A stretch of 64,000 nucleotides of DNA, from positions 31,241,883 to 31,305,882 of the forward strand of contig NC_088789.1 of assembly GCF_949628265.1 (NCBI RefSeq), written 5' to 3'. Below the pieces are notes generated by a model. That model was not told the origin of the DNA. It made no database searches and was given only the letters and a program-made list of their open reading frames with translations. The DNA is from Cloeon dipterum (Eukaryota; Arthropoda; Insecta; Ephemeroptera; Baetidae). Below, in pieces: positions 1 to 11,915 of the stretch. A program made the translations under genes and the position numbers. How positions within the stretch are numbered: position 1 is the stretch's first letter; the number at the start of each line of letters is the position of its first letter.

Positions 1-766
1 ACTATTAAATATCAGCATTCTGAAGAGCAAAAGCAGGTCTCCGCCTCGCAACAGAAACTTGTTTTTGTTTGGAAGAGGATTATTTATCTGTGCAGTGGTT
101 ATTATTGCTGGACTTCCGGTTTCTCACCTGCTTTCGCATTAATTATTTCACATTTTTAAATTTTCTTGAGCTGGAATATTTTACAAACAAATTTACCAAT
201 ATCTTTATTACTAGTATTTTTCTTTAGATAAATCTTCCCATTATTTAAATATTTTATAGAAGACGCTCTTCTGTATAATTAGAATAAAATAGAAAAAGGA
301 AACAATAAAAAGGACTGTTTGAAATTTAATCGGTTTTCTTTTCCGATAGAATCGATATGTGTCTGAAAATCGTGGATCTGACTTTGAATGTGTGAAGGAC
401 CTGAGTCACGAAAGAAATTCGATGAATTTAATACCGTTTTAATGCAAATAAATATGATGCAAAATTTGAAGCAATTAAACAAAGCATCTGACTGGAAAAA
501 TTAGTCTCAAATGAATGACTTATATTTATTCATATAATATATATCTTTCAATTATTACAAGCCAGAAATAATCTAGGTTATGTAACAATATAAGTAATAA
601 AATTTGGAATAGTAAAAATAATAAAACTGTGGCGTCAATCGTTCAATCCAGGTGGTCCATTCTATTTTCATCAATATAGGTCTTGGAAGGAAACTGTACG
701 AATTTTAAATTAGAATGTTTTCTGAGCTAATTGTAAATACCATTACCAGGTTAATTGAGAACAATT
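1..766. other. AT-rich flank, no gene recognised
   Basis: No convincing exon. Short open frames here lack splice context and resemble nothing else in the window. The part next to the stop of gene A carries the same 'GGTCTTGGAAGGAAACTG' motif that lies downstream of genes B and C, so it is shared 3' flank of the tandem family. Confidence 0.6.
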
Positions 767-2599
767 TCAAGTGCGCAGCCTGCTGAACGACTCCAATATC
801 GGAACGAGGGATACATTGTTGACAATAATGTTCCTGATTTCGACTACATCAAGATTTTGGCCATTTACCAAACGTCTTGCAACATCAACATAATTTTCAT
901 CTTCATAGGTAAATAGAATATCTTTCAAATTTGGAAGATAAGCTGATGCATTTTCTAAGAAACCCAAGAGTTCCCTAAAGGCATCAGGCACACGGATACG
1001 GGTTGATATTTTGATTGATTCCAGTTCCTGGAAGATCTGACTCGCAGACACCATCGCGTTCAATTCCACCAAATCTTCTTTGACGAAAAGACCGTATATT
1101 TCTATATTCTTTAAACGTGGGAATGACAATATTTTGGGAAGTAAACTTCCTCTTTCTTCGCTGAAAATCATTAACTTACTTTTTTAACTTGTTTATTTTT
1201 TATAAATTATTTATCTACCTAGTGTGGACTAAGTAAAGTTCTTCCAGGCGAGGTAAATTCACCAGTTGCGTTGGTGTGTCAGTAAAACGAATTCTATCCA
1301 GTTGAATTGCCTCCAGCTCTGGACAGAGTTCCAAGAGTTTCACGTCATAACTTTGTTTTTTCAAAGACTCTAGCCAAAGTGATCGCAAACCTTTTCCGTA
1401 TTTTTTCAACATTTCTTCAATGATCGTTTCATTTGAACAATTCCTTGCAATCAGGGTTTGGATTTTGGAAAAATTTGGCCATCTTAAAGTTCTTGAATTT
1501 ACTTTTGCATAAAACTCAAAAGTTATCTAAGAAAAAAGAAATTTTTGATAAGAGATCAATGAAATTAACATTTGAGTGAATTGTTCGTACCTCAAGGTAT
1601 GTAACATCAGGAAATTCCATTACGGGTGAATTTGACCAGTCCTCGCCACAGGAAAAATACTTCCGTTGTGGTGGCGTTCCAATCTCATCCACCAGGAAGT
1701 CTTCATGCTTGACGGGGCGGAATGTGGATAAAGCCCCGTTTTGAATGAATGAGGCGATATTTAGATGTGGGAATTGTTGCTGAATGTCCCGTTTTTGCCA
1801 TTCTTCTGTATAGCCTACGAGCAATCTCAAATTTCTAAGGGATTGTCTAATTTCCTGCACTGTCACTCCGTCGCTCATTTCATCTTCGAAAAAACTGCCA
1901 ATTTCTAGGGTTTGTAATTGCGGCAATTTTCTGCAAAGATTTAGGACTCGAGGTGTTTCTAAATCAATAAGAACCATCACTAGTTTTTTAAGCTGCTGGA
2001 AATTAGTCAGGTCGTCGATAAAATTCATATGCCTGTTGTTATCAAAATAAAATCTCATGTTGTTGAAGACAATATGCTCGACGAAAGGAGCTTGATTCTT
2101 CACTTTGTCGATGACCTTTAAAATGTGTGCCAGTTAGATATCAAAAGAGAAATGAATAACACTATTTAATTTACCCATGTAACAAGCTTCAACTCGGCAT
2201 CATCGATTGCATAGTATTTGATTACAGGAATTGATCTTCTCTTTGGGAAAACATCACCCAAATCCAAGAACTTAGTTTCCTCAGTCAACAGGAAATCGAT
2301 TTTGTCTAGGTATTCTCTTTGGTTTTCTTCGGGAATCTGTTCCAATTTAACTAGCAAATGTTGAAATATTTTGTCACACGATTTGGGTGCTGTAAATTAA
2401 AGAATTAATCACAAAATTATTGCTCTAATATTGTTAACTCACGCAAGTAAGTTGCGAGATGGTTTGTTGAATCCAGGGTGGCTTTTGGGTTTATGCTTCT
2501 GATGATTGTTTCCATCGCATTCTTTCCCAGTTTTTTGAATTCGTGTAACCCTATGAGTCTGCTCTTAGTCAATTCAACCAAATCTATTTGGTTCTGCAT
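767..2599 (-). CDS. F-box-like/leucine-rich protein, tandem gene A (5 coding exons)
   Basis: Coding exons in transcription order: 2443-2599, 2175-2389, 1591-2115, 1219-1526, 767-1160. All introns are GT-AG and 53-64 nt. The joined frame is 532 residues with no internal stop. Exon 1 is a short Lys/Arg-rich head (MQNQIDLVELTKSRL). The exon 1/2 junction encodes 'LPPKSCDKIFQHLL' (about residues 52-65), which fits the F-box core L-P-x6-I-F-x2-L, although the rest of an F-box is not obvious. Exons 3-5 hold irregular leucine-rich repeats such as 'LPQLQTLEIGSF', 'CPELEAIQLDRI' and 'LPRLEELYLVHT'. The ATG sits 1 nt after a 3' splice site (TTTGTTTCAG), so the first exon is non-coding. Known F-box/LRR proteins are SCF ubiquitin-ligase substrate adaptors; that role is inference here. 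No signal peptide or membrane segment is visible. Confidence 0.82.
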
Positions 2600-2809
2600 T
2601 CTGAAACAAATCTACAAAATTTATTGTTACAAAGTGTTTGGTTATTAATAGATATGAATCGAAATTATATATGATATAACTAAAAAAACTGCATTGAGAG
2701 AAATCGGTGAATTCTTTTCAAGCTCTTCCGCGAGGTCCGGTCACGTGACGTGGGCAAGCGCACTGATTGGTTTCTGTTCTCTCTCACTTTTTCAGCCGCC
2801 AGGGATTAC

Positions 2810-2973
2810 GGAGAGTAAAGTCAAGGTAGGAGATGCGAAGCAGCGGCCAGAAACACCAAAAGAGGGGAAGGGGTGGGGATGAACAACCAGCGAACAAGTG
2901 ATATTCATCCCTACCCCTTCCTCCCTTTTTGTGACTCTGGCTGCTGCTTCGCAACTGCTACCTTTTCTCTCCT
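2810..2973. repeat. Long imperfect inverted repeat (hairpin) upstream of gene A
   Basis: The left arm (about 2810-2883) reads GGAGAGTAAAG...GCGAAGCAGCGGCC and continues into a G-rich stretch. The right arm (about 2902-2973) is its imperfect reverse complement (GGCTGCTGCTTCGC...CTCTCC). Shorter versions lie at the matching place upstream of genes B and C. It lies in the intron between the inferred non-coding first exon and the ATG exon. It could be a foldback transposon remnant or a structured regulatory element. Confidence 0.7.
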
Positions 2974-3402
2974 TACCAGGAATTTGGCTAAGCATTGTTG
3001 AAATTACCAACAAAAAGAGAAGAGCAAGTTGGAAAAATTCTCAACATTTCTAAAATATTTTACCGCACCTCAACATTTTTAAAGCACAAAAATTTTGTTA
3101 AATAGAATTCTATGCCCTGAATCTATTCAAAAGATTCAATTTAGTTTAAAAAATGGTTTTAAAATATTGATCGTTGATTAAGCATTTAGTTTTTTAAGAG
3201 CGTCAATATTCATGTCAATTGCAAAAATCGCTATCATTAACTTTGGCCAATTATGATGAAGAGTTAAAAAGAAAATTACCCATTATTAGCTTATTTAAAT
3301 TATTAAAAGACTCCAACTCAACATTTTTCAAGAATTTATCAATACCTTGAAAGAATCAAGTGATCGCCTTTAAAATTCAAAATACTTTTCTTGTCTACTG
3401 AC

Positions 3403-3880
3403 CTTGTGTAAAGTCGACAAAGAAATTCCTTCTGCTCTCAACAAAACCTGTCCTAACGAGTGCTCTCGCAAGAAAAAGTATAGGCAGTAAGAAACAAGTG
3501 ATCTATTTTCGAAAGGGTGAAGGAAACGGAGATAAGGAGTTATTAATTCTCGCACGCTTTAAAGGTTCAAACCCGCAAGGAGCGAGTTTGGGAAGCTTTC
3601 TCTAATCTACAAAATCCAGTTTGGTCCTGTATATGGAGCATTTTGGGTTTAAAAAGGCAAAGTATTTGACCCCAAAGAAAGCTCCTTTTCCCACACTACA
3701 AGTGCGAGCAGTGCCGCACCTGCGCATTAATTACTACCAAAAAAAGCTTATTTTAATTTAAGATGACGTTGATTGCGTGTTAATTTCTAACTAAAAAATG
3801 GAAAAAATTACTGGCCGTCGATCGGTACCAATTTTGAACAATTTGGATCAGCCAGGAAATAAAGATTGTTAAAGGAAAAA
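3403..3880 (-). promoter_or_regulatory. Upstream module with inferred non-coding first exon of gene A (type 1)
   Basis: Reading the minus strand, ...ACAAG|GTCAGT gives a 5' splice site with the donor G at 3402. It could join to the AG directly before the gene A ATG. The block upstream is conserved before genes B (8247-8730) and C (15538-16020), where the donor is a perfect GTGAGT. It ends in a conserved block of about 85 bp (ATCGGTACCAATTTT...GGAAATAAAGATTG) also found near 11160 and 24610. I infer promoter plus 5'-UTR exon; the transcription start cannot be placed. Confidence 0.45.
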
Positions 3881-4660
3881 TTCGACTAAAATATGTCAAT
3901 ATGTCACTCCTGACAATTTAACACATCTGGCAGCGGGTACTCTCTGACTCTCAACCACTCTCAACCCTGGAAGTTAATTGTGGAGGCATGGCTCTGCTTA
4001 AAACGCTGGAGAGAGTCAGTGGAATGGATTTTTCTTTTTAAATTTCCATATTTCTTATTAATTTCTAACGTTCCAAATTTGCCAATGAATTTATTCTTTT
4101 TCCATCCTGATTCAAATCACGAAAGTATAACTAATAGATACTTAAATGACGACTTTAAATACTAAAGTAGGTTTACGGATTGCTTTTCGCTGTCCGCCAT
4201 TTCCCAGAGGTTTAAGGGACAAATGTATAGCGGAATTAAATTTTTTCAAATAATAAATTGCCATTAGAAACCCACACACGGCACTTTATAATTAATCTGA
4301 AAGTGCTATTGGTAACCGGGATACATTTTTATGAAAAATATTTATGATTATCCTTACTCTATAATAACGGTCATAATAATCTGTTTCATGAAAATAATAC
4401 GGAGTTTCCAGTCCCCCTTAAAAATATTTTTTTCAAGTAATTGGTTTCTAATTATCATAATTAACAATAAATCTTTCTGGCAGGCAACTCATAAAAGCAA
4501 GGATTTCATCCCACAGTAGTGCCGTGTTTAATTTCAATGATCGCTACGTCAGGAAAGGAAAGGCAGCAGGAATTTTGCCTCTTTAAAAGTCTCCCACTAA
4601 ATATATTTCTAAATTTTTTAAATTCTTTAGAATGTCTCATACACTAGTCTATTATTTACA
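3881..4660. other. Intergenic, partly shared with the B and C upstream regions
   Basis: No gene seen. A block near 3920-4020 recurs at about 8840-8930 and 16140-16230. In each copy a plus-strand ATG opens a very short frame beginning MALLKTL. This might be a fossil first exon of a divergent transcript, but no downstream exon was found. The remainder is AT-rich. Confidence 0.4.
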
Positions 4661-4671
4661 AAATATTTTAC

Positions 4672-4960
4672 CTGAATATTCTCTCCTTTTCACTCAAAAT
4701 ACCAAATTCCTTCGGCCGAAAGCAAACACCAACGTGTTCATCCAGAAATAAACAAGTAAGTACCACGTCACGTGATCGGGTGAGGAAACTGTGGAAGTAG
4801 TTGAGACACGATTCGTTTACGTGCACTCCATGATGTTTTTCAGAATTATCTGGGCTCGCCCAGAATTGGTCACGTGAGTCGTTTTGTTGTAAGTGGTAAC
4901 TCTGTGACGTCATTCAGTTGTTCTGAAGAAGTGAGATGGCTGCTGTGCCTGTACCAGGGG
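4672..4960. promoter_or_regulatory. Conserved E-box/CRE module (type 2 upstream module)
   Basis: This block recurs at 10822-11000 and 18611-18900, and partly near 11250-11340 and 24690-24800. It holds GTCACGTG (E-box CACGTG), TGACGTCA-like CRE cores, and then a plus-strand GAGATGGCTGC resembling a YY1-type ATG motif. On the minus strand a potential donor (TTCAG|GTAAAA) lies at its left edge. It could be a bidirectional promoter copied along the array. At D and E it is the nearest upstream module; at A it is a second, more distal one. Confidence 0.45.
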
Positions 4961-5696
4961 GTGGGGACTCTTATGGCCCGAACCCGTTCCCGCTAAGAGC
5001 TAGATTCCCGACCCAACCGTTGGTGTCGCGTCGGTCGCTTTAAAACAGATATCATGGCCACCATATGCGGTGCTATGTGGGCGTAACTGTTTTGTGGGTG
5101 TTTTTTGGAGGGCCAGTTTATGATTTAATGATAAACTAATACCGAAAGCTTTAGGTTAATTGAAAAACGTCTGATTTCTATGTATATCTTTCTATTATAA
5201 GAGCTGGGGAATCTTGTGTATTGTTTTTAAAAGATATTTGTTCTACTTCACTTTTGGAATCTGCGGACTGTTCATGAATATTACTAAAAATACTGGTGAA
5301 ATCTTTATCAATATTTTGGAAATTTTCCTACTTGAAAGTGACTCTAACAGAAAGAAAAAGACTTTTGATCGTGAAATTGGGATTGCAGGCGTGCGTTGGG
5401 TTAAAATCAGTATAAATAAGAGGTCCAAAACAACCAGAAAACTGAAAAATAAAAACATCAGACGAGAAAGAATCAGATTAACTTTTAGGCATCCCAAAAT
5501 TCACAATATTTAAGAAACAATATTGATTTGTAAAAATCAAGCGTAAAAATGTTAAAATACTTTTTAAAAATTCAGCCAATCCAGGTGAAATATCCAATTT
5601 TAATGCATTATTAAGGTCTTGGAAGGAAACTGTGAGTTTTAATAATAGAGTTTGCTATGCTTGGTATATGAATGTCTTTTTATTGAAATCGCGACT
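4961..5696. other. Intergenic; 3' flank of gene B unit
   Basis: 4961-5150 is moderately GC-rich. A plus-strand frame from the ATG at 4936 runs only about 35 codons. From about 5214 the sequence is the 3' flank of gene B and is repeated downstream of gene C from about 12425. Open frames on both strands here overlap each other and are not conserved as protein between the copies. Confidence 0.5.
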
Positions 5697-7544
5697 TTAA
5701 GTGCGCAGTTTGCTGAACGATTCTAATATCGGAACGAGTGTTTTATTGTTGACAATTATGTCCGTGATTTGGTTGCGAGGAGCAACTCCATGGTCCCTTT
5801 TGTAACGGTTTGCGAGACCAACATAATCTTGACCATTATAGACAAATTGCATGTCTTTCAGTTTTGGAAGAAACGCTGATGCATTTTCTAAGAAATCCAA
5901 GAGTTTCCTAAAAGCATCACGGGGATGGCTGACGGCTATTATTTTGATTGATTCCAGTTCCTGCAGGATCTGACTCTCAGATACCATCGTGTTCAATTCC
6001 TCCAAATCTTCTTTAACGAAACGACCGAATATTTCAAATTTCTGTAAACGTGGCGATGACTTTATGATGGGAAGTAAACTTTCATAGCTGAAAATCATTA
6101 ACATTACTTTTTAATTCATTTTTTTAAACGAACATTTTATTACCTATTGTGGATCAAGTAAAGCTCTCTGAGGCGAGGTAAATCCACCTTTTGTGTTGAA
6201 TTGTCAGTAAAAACAATTCTATTCAGTTGAATTGTCTCCAGCTTTGGACAAAGTTCCAAGAATCTTTTCAATTCAAAACTTTGTTGATCGCTACTTTCCA
6301 ACCAAAGCGTTCGCAAACCTTGACCGTAGATGCGCAAAATATCGGTAATGATCGTTCCATTTGTACATTTCCTTGCGATCAGGGTCCCGATTTTGGAAAA
6401 TTTCGGCAGTTCTGGAGTAGTATGTGGAATTTCCTTTGCAAATTGAAAGTTTATCTAAGAAAACAGACATGTTTTATAGAGATCAATAAAGATGACATTT
6501 GAGAGAATTGTTCGTACCTCAAGATATGTGACGTCAGGGTGTTTTAAGTGGATGTCCATATTTGGTCCATCGAACCAGTCCTCGCCACAGGAAAAATACT
6601 TCCGTTGTGGAGGCGTTCGAATCTCATCCTCCAGAAAGTCTTCATGCTTGACGGGGCGGAATAATGTGGACAAATCTACTGTATTTTGTAAGTATGAGGC
6701 GAGATTAAGATGAGGAAATTGCTGCTGAATTTCCCGTCTTCTCCTTTCATCTGTATGGCCTACGAGCAATCTCAAATTTCCAAGGGATTGTCTTATCTTC
6801 TCCTCACTCTCTACGTCACTATAACGTTCATCAAAACTGTTAATTTCCAGAATTTGTAATTGCGGCAAGTTTTTGCAGAGATTTAGCACTTGAGTGGTTC
6901 CTAAATCAACAAGAATCATCTCTATTATTTTAAGCTGCTTGAAATTAGTCAGGCCGTCGAGAAATTCCATATGATTGTCGTAATTACGAAATAATCTTAT
7001 GTTGTTGAAGACAATATACTCGATGGATGGAGCTTGATTCAACACTTTGTTGATGACCTTTAAAATGCGTGTCAGTTAAATATCGAAAGAGAAATAAATA
7101 ACACTAATTAATTTACCGACTGAACAAGCTCCAACTCATCAACAGCAATTCCATAGTCATTTTTCATAGTGTTTAATATTCTCTTTGGCAAAACATCACT
7201 CAAATCCAAGAACTTAGTTTCCTCAGTCAGCAGGAAATCAATTTTCTCTAGGTATTCTCTTTGGTTTTCCTCGGGAATCTGTCCCAATTTAACTAGCAAA
7301 TGTTGAAATATTTTGTCACACAAGTCGGGTGCTGTAAAATAAGAATTAATCACAAATTTTTGCTGTAAAATATTGTAATCTCACAGCGCAAGTAAGCTTT
7401 GAGATGGTTTGTTGGACCCATGGTACCATTGGGGTTTATGCCTCTAATGATTGTTTCCATCGCAATCTTCCCCAGTTTTTTGACTCCGTGTAACCCTATG
7501 AGTCTGCTTTTAGTCAATTCAACCAAATTTCTTTGGTTCTCCAT
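5697..7544 (-). CDS. F-box-like/leucine-rich protein, tandem gene B (5 coding exons)
   Basis: Exons: 7385-7544, 7117-7331, 6518-7057, 6144-6454, 5697-6087, giving 538 residues in one frame. Junction phases match those of gene A. The first donor is shifted by 3 nt (...GCGCT|GTGAGA), adding one codon, so the F-box-like core reads 'LRSPDLCDKIFQHLL'. LRR-like stretches include 'LPQLQILEINSF', 'CPKLETIQLNRI' and 'LPRLRELYLIHN'. The ATG (MENQRNLVEL) follows TTTGTTTCAG. Gene C, 7.2 kb away, is a near copy including flanks, so the duplication is recent. No frameshift or stop is seen. The adaptor role is inferred from architecture only. Confidence 0.82.
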
Positions 7545-7702
7545 TCTGAAACAAATTAGAACAAACTAAAAAAAAGTGTATTGATTTTGAGAAATCAGCG
7601 ATTTCTTTTCACGCTATTCCCTGAAAAGGTTTGATCCTGTGACGTGGGCGAGTGACCTGATTGGTTTCTGTTCTCTCCCACTCCTTCATTCGCCAGGGAT
7701 TA

Positions 7703-7827
7703 CGGAGAGTAAAGGTAGGAGATGCGAAGCAGCGGCCTGAGAGTCACCAAAAGAGGGGAAGGGGTGGGGATGAACCTCTTTCGGTGAATCTGACCGCTGC
7801 TTCGCATCTCCTACCTTTACTTTCCTT
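7703..7827. repeat. Inverted repeat (hairpin) upstream of gene B
   Basis: The arms GTAAAGGTAGGAGATGCGAA... and ...TTCGCATCTCCTACCTTTAC are almost perfect reverse complements. They extend inwards through GCAGCGG/CCGCTGC and CACCAAAAGAGG/CCTCTTTCGGTG to a G-rich loop. It is a shortened version of the gene A hairpin: most of the inner pyrimidine-rich arm is missing. Confidence 0.8.
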
Positions 7828-8246
7828 ACAAGGAATTTGGCTAAGCATTGTGGAAATTACCAACAAAAAGAGAAGAGAGAGTTGGAAAAATGCTCAACAT
7901 TTCTAAAATATTTTACCACATTCCAAAATTTTTTAAAGCATGAAATTTGTGTAAACAGGAATTTTATAACTTGAATCTATTCCGCAGATTCCATTTAATT
8001 TAAAAAAAAAATGGTTCTAAAAATGTATCGTTGATTCAGTATTTTGTTAGTTAAGTGAGTCAATTGCAAGTATCGTTCGTTAACTTAACCAATTTATGAT
8101 GAAGGATTAATTAAAAATTTAGCCATAAATTAGCTTATTTAACGGATATCAAGTTTCCAACTCAACACTTTCAAAAAATTGATCAATACCATGAAAGAAT
8201 AAAGCGATCGTCTTGAGAATTCAAAATATTTTTTCTGTTTACTCAC

Positions 8247-8730
8247 CTTTCTCTTCGAAAATCGAAATTCCTTCTGCACGGAAGCAATCTAACCTGACGA
8301 GTGTTCTTGAGTGGTAAAGTACAGCAGGCAACATGTAACACTTGATCTATTTTGAAAAGGGTGAGGGAAAAGGAGACAAGATTATATTAATTCGTACATG
8401 CTGTAAAGGTTTCAAACTAGCAAGAAGCGAGTTCCGGAAGCTTCTCTAATCTACAAAATCCAGTTTGGTTCTGTATATTGGACAATTTTGGATTAAAAAG
8501 GCAAAGTATTTGACCCCAAACAAAGCTCCATTTCTCACACTACAAGCGCGAGCAGTGCCGCACCTGCGCATTAATTACTACCAAAAAAAGCTTATTATAA
8601 TTTAAGATGACGTTGATTGCGTGTTAATTTCTAACTAAAAAATGACAAAAATTACTGGCCATCGATCGGTACCAATTTCAAACAATTTGGATCTGTCAGG
8701 AAATTAAGATTGTTAAAGAAAAATTTCAGC
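8247..8730 (-). promoter_or_regulatory. Inferred non-coding first exon and promoter block of gene B (type 1)
   Basis: The minus strand shows GAGAAAG|GTGAGT, a consensus donor at 8246, pairing with the 3' splice site that abuts the gene B ATG. The sequence is close to 15538-16020 (gene C) and related to 3403-3880 (gene A), including the GATCGGTACCAATTT block. No TATA box can be assigned with confidence. Confidence 0.5.
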
Positions 8731-10460
8731 TAAAATATATTAATTTTATTCTTTGCCGAACTTATAGATCGAGGCTTCAAATAATATGTAGGCTCAACGC
8801 AAAGCTGACGCTTCATACAGTTTGATGGAACTGGCAGCTGCGGTTCGTTTTCTGACTCTCAACCCTGCGGAGGTCAAATGCGGAGTTATGGCTTTGCTGA
8901 AGACGCTGTGTGACGTGTCAGTGGAATGACCAAAAAATTCACTTTTTTTAATCCAATTTAATATATAACGTTCCTAATTTTTCATGTACTTTTTTATTAG
9001 TCTATCTCTTTCCAAGTTGCGAAAATTTCGCGTCTCAATGACGTCTAGCTGGGCCACGAATTAGTGGCGGAAACCAATAGGTGGCTGGCTTGCAGCCTGC
9101 GAATATGACCTTTATAAAACTATGTAAAGTCTTCTTTTATTACTTAATTAATTGTGCAGAATAATTATTTTAATCCACAACTACCTGAAAACCACTTAAA
9201 ATTACGCCGCAACAGCTTCATCTCTAGATTTCTTAAACTTAACAATCCATACAAATATTTCGTGACCGAAAAAAAATTAGTTATTGACTTTACATATCTT
9301 TAGCAATAAAGTCAAAATTAAGTAGCGAAGTTTATTTTTGAGTAATCAAAATATTTTCCTCCGTGCTTTGCAAAAACGTATTATTATCGTCAGATAGTTG
9401 TAAATAATGGCCCAGGACTTTTTAATAACGGACATAGGCGATCGGTGGATTTTGATACACCTCAAGTGGCAGTGGCCAATATCGTGGAAAAAACCGGAAA
9501 AACCCATATCTACCGTAAATGGAATACAATAACCTCCCGACCAAATTTTAAAGCAAAAGTACATAGCATATTAACATAGTAACAATTTAATTATTTTAGT
9601 TTTGTTTATATTTTATAAGGTAAAAGTGATTTCTTTATTCAAGATCCAAAACAAGATAGTATATAAGAGATCACGAATTGTATTATTGGAGATCTTTTTG
9701 ACTAAAATAGTAAAATATTCACTTTGTAACTCACTCACTTTTATAAAATAATAGCTTAGCAAATAAAATCAAATTTAATTTTTGTCACAATTAATTAATC
9801 AATTGGAGAGTAAACATTTGAGTGTTTGTCGAGCGCGGTGCGCATTTTAAACTTGACGACCACGACAATTTCCCTAACCAAAATGTCTTTGTGCACCATA
9901 TTTTTATAATATTCAATTTAGCATTTTGACAGACGTGCTTGTTTTTGTTTATTCTCAATCAGCAATCATCTTTTCCAATCAATAATTGCACCAAAAACAA
10001 GTAAAAAATTGAAGTCGCTGTCACATTCACGTGCTCTCCCACCACTTTTAAGTGACTTTGGCTACCACTTGCTGCTTATGGGATTTTACGTGTTAAATTT
10101 GGAGGTCGCTGATTGGTCCCAATTTCCCATTTGATTTAACCCGTGGATTCGTGTGGCACTAGCCTGGCATACGGGTCGCTAGTACGCATGCGTCCGTGTG
10201 CTTGCGCTCTCTAGAGCGAGCATGCGGCAAGCCTGCAGACTGAAATATGTAGCGACCAAAGGGAAATTTGGCCAGGAAAATTGAGATTTAGGAATTTTTC
10301 CTTCCTGCCTCCTTTGGACACCTCAAGTGACCCTTGACCCACTTACATGCACCGATCGCCCATGATAACGGATTTTTTGTCCTTAATTCTACTGACACCT
10401 GATAAATGGAGATCCGTGCTGTGCCTGAATATCTGACGAGATAAATTTAGACTAAAATCA
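8731..10460. other. Intergenic, no gene recognised
   Basis: 8755-8930 is duplicated at about 16030-16230. The rest (about 9000-10460) has no counterpart in the gene C unit. It is AT-rich with a GC-richer island at about 10130-10250 that includes short palindromes (GCTCTCTAGAGC and flanking GCATGC motifs). No exon with paralogue support was found. Confidence 0.45.
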
Positions 10461-10646
10461 AGACTTTAAATTCCATATTCTTAAGAAACAATTTGATTTT
10501 TTGCATAATCGGAAAAGTTTACAAATATTTAAAAATGACGTCAAAAGTTCAATTCGGGAGGCATGAAATGCAATTTTTTGAATGCAAAATAATAAGAAAG
10601 TTTGCTGAGTTGGATATATGGGTATCAGTTTATTGTAAAAGCGATT

Positions 10647-10821
10647 TCAAGTGCGACGTTGGCGGTACGATTCTAATTTCGGAACGAGTGTTTTATTCTT
10701 GACAATTAGTTTCCTGATGTTGCAACGAGGATAAAAATTGCCACTTTTCATACGGTTTGCAAAATCAATATACTCTATTCCATAGGAGAAAAACTGAACA
10801 TCTTTCAGTTTTGGAAGAAAC
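10647..10821 (-). pseudogene. Relic of last exon of a gene-D-like F-box/LRR copy
   Basis: On the minus strand this matches the 3' part of gene D exon 5, including the final codons and stop. The non-coding flank 10470-10646 matches 16250-16418. At 10822 homology jumps directly to the sequence upstream of gene D (around 18691). Everything from mid exon 5 back to the promoter-side block is therefore missing: an internal deletion of a complete gene unit. Confidence 0.75.
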
Positions 10822-11340
10822 TAAAGCAGTAAAAAGTCACGCGATCGATTGGTGAATAAGTTGAGAAACGATTCGTTTACACGCACTCCATGATGATTTC
10901 AGAGACTATACTGGGCCCCTCCGAAAATTGGTCACGTGAGCTGTTTTTAATAAAAATGTGGCTCTGTGAGACGTCATCGGAATAAAAAAAGTAAGATGGC
11001 GTCTATACGTGTACCACATTTATATACAAGACGTGCTTGGGAGGTGCTGCGATCAGCATCACAGTGCAGCGGCAGCAGCGCCACAGCATAATTTTGCGAA
11101 TGTGAACCAAATTTACTTAATTTAATTAAAGATATCGTTGATCACATGATTATTAGATTTTAAAATGAAACAAAATTTACTGGCCATCGATTGGTACCAA
11201 AATTAAACAATATGGATCAGTCAGGAAATAAAGATTGTTAAAAGAAGACAGGACCTACCAAGAATTGGTCACTTGAGCCGTGTGTTGTAAATTGTAACTA
11301 CGACGTCATTCGGAAATGAAGAAAAAACTGGTTGCTACAC
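10822..11340. promoter_or_regulatory. Orphan type-2 upstream module left by the deleted gene
   Basis: It matches the block upstream of gene D (18690-18900): GTCACGTGAG E-box, GACGTCA CRE-like core, then AAGATGGCGTCTATACGTGT on the plus strand. From about 11080 it instead matches 24530-24780. It has no intact gene to serve on the minus strand. A plus-strand frame from the ATG (MASIRVPHLY...) runs only about 30 codons. Confidence 0.45.
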
Positions 11341-11915
11341 GCCTGTGCCAACTTAAATTTAAAAGCATCGCGTGATCGCCCTGGGAGGTGCTGCGCGAGA
11401 GAATTTCAAATTAAATTTTGTGACCGAAAATTCAAAATTCATAAATTATATAAAATCATCCTGGAAAATAATCTCGTACGTGAAACGTACTATATTTTGT
11501 ACAAGCACATATCTTCACCACCCAAATTTTGATCAGCGGCAGTTTTTCGGCTACAAACCGTCAAAACAGACGTCGATGGCGACCGGAAAAATTTCGTCAG
11601 CTGGGCTTGCAGCCGACTTATGTGCCTTTTGGGCCTTTTAGGACTTTATAGTTGTAATTTGTCGATATAAATTTCTTGATCTGCTTGAAAGAAAAAACCA
11701 CAACGACTTCTTCTTTAGATTTCATAACTGCACTTTGCTCTTTTTTCGTGCTAATAACCTCACACAACTTTCTACTTTACCCTAGGCTCAAATAATTTCA
11801 GTATGAACAATCGAACAAAATTCCAATATAATATATTTTTTCATCCTAGCAGATTTTGTTTGGTCCCTAAATAAGCTTAAAAGAAAAATATTTATTGATT
11901 GTTATACTAGCAATT
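11341..11915. other. Intergenic, diverged copy of region upstream of gene D
   Basis: Patches around 11470-11570 (TCTCGTACGTG, CCCAAATTTTGATCAGCGGC) resemble 19000-19080. No coding exon is supported. Confidence 0.4.

Noticed and set aside
5214-5513. Overlapping frames on both strands (99 and 84 codons) downstream of gene B.
   Set aside because: Not conserved as protein in the duplicated copy at 12425-12720; they are AT-rich chance frames.
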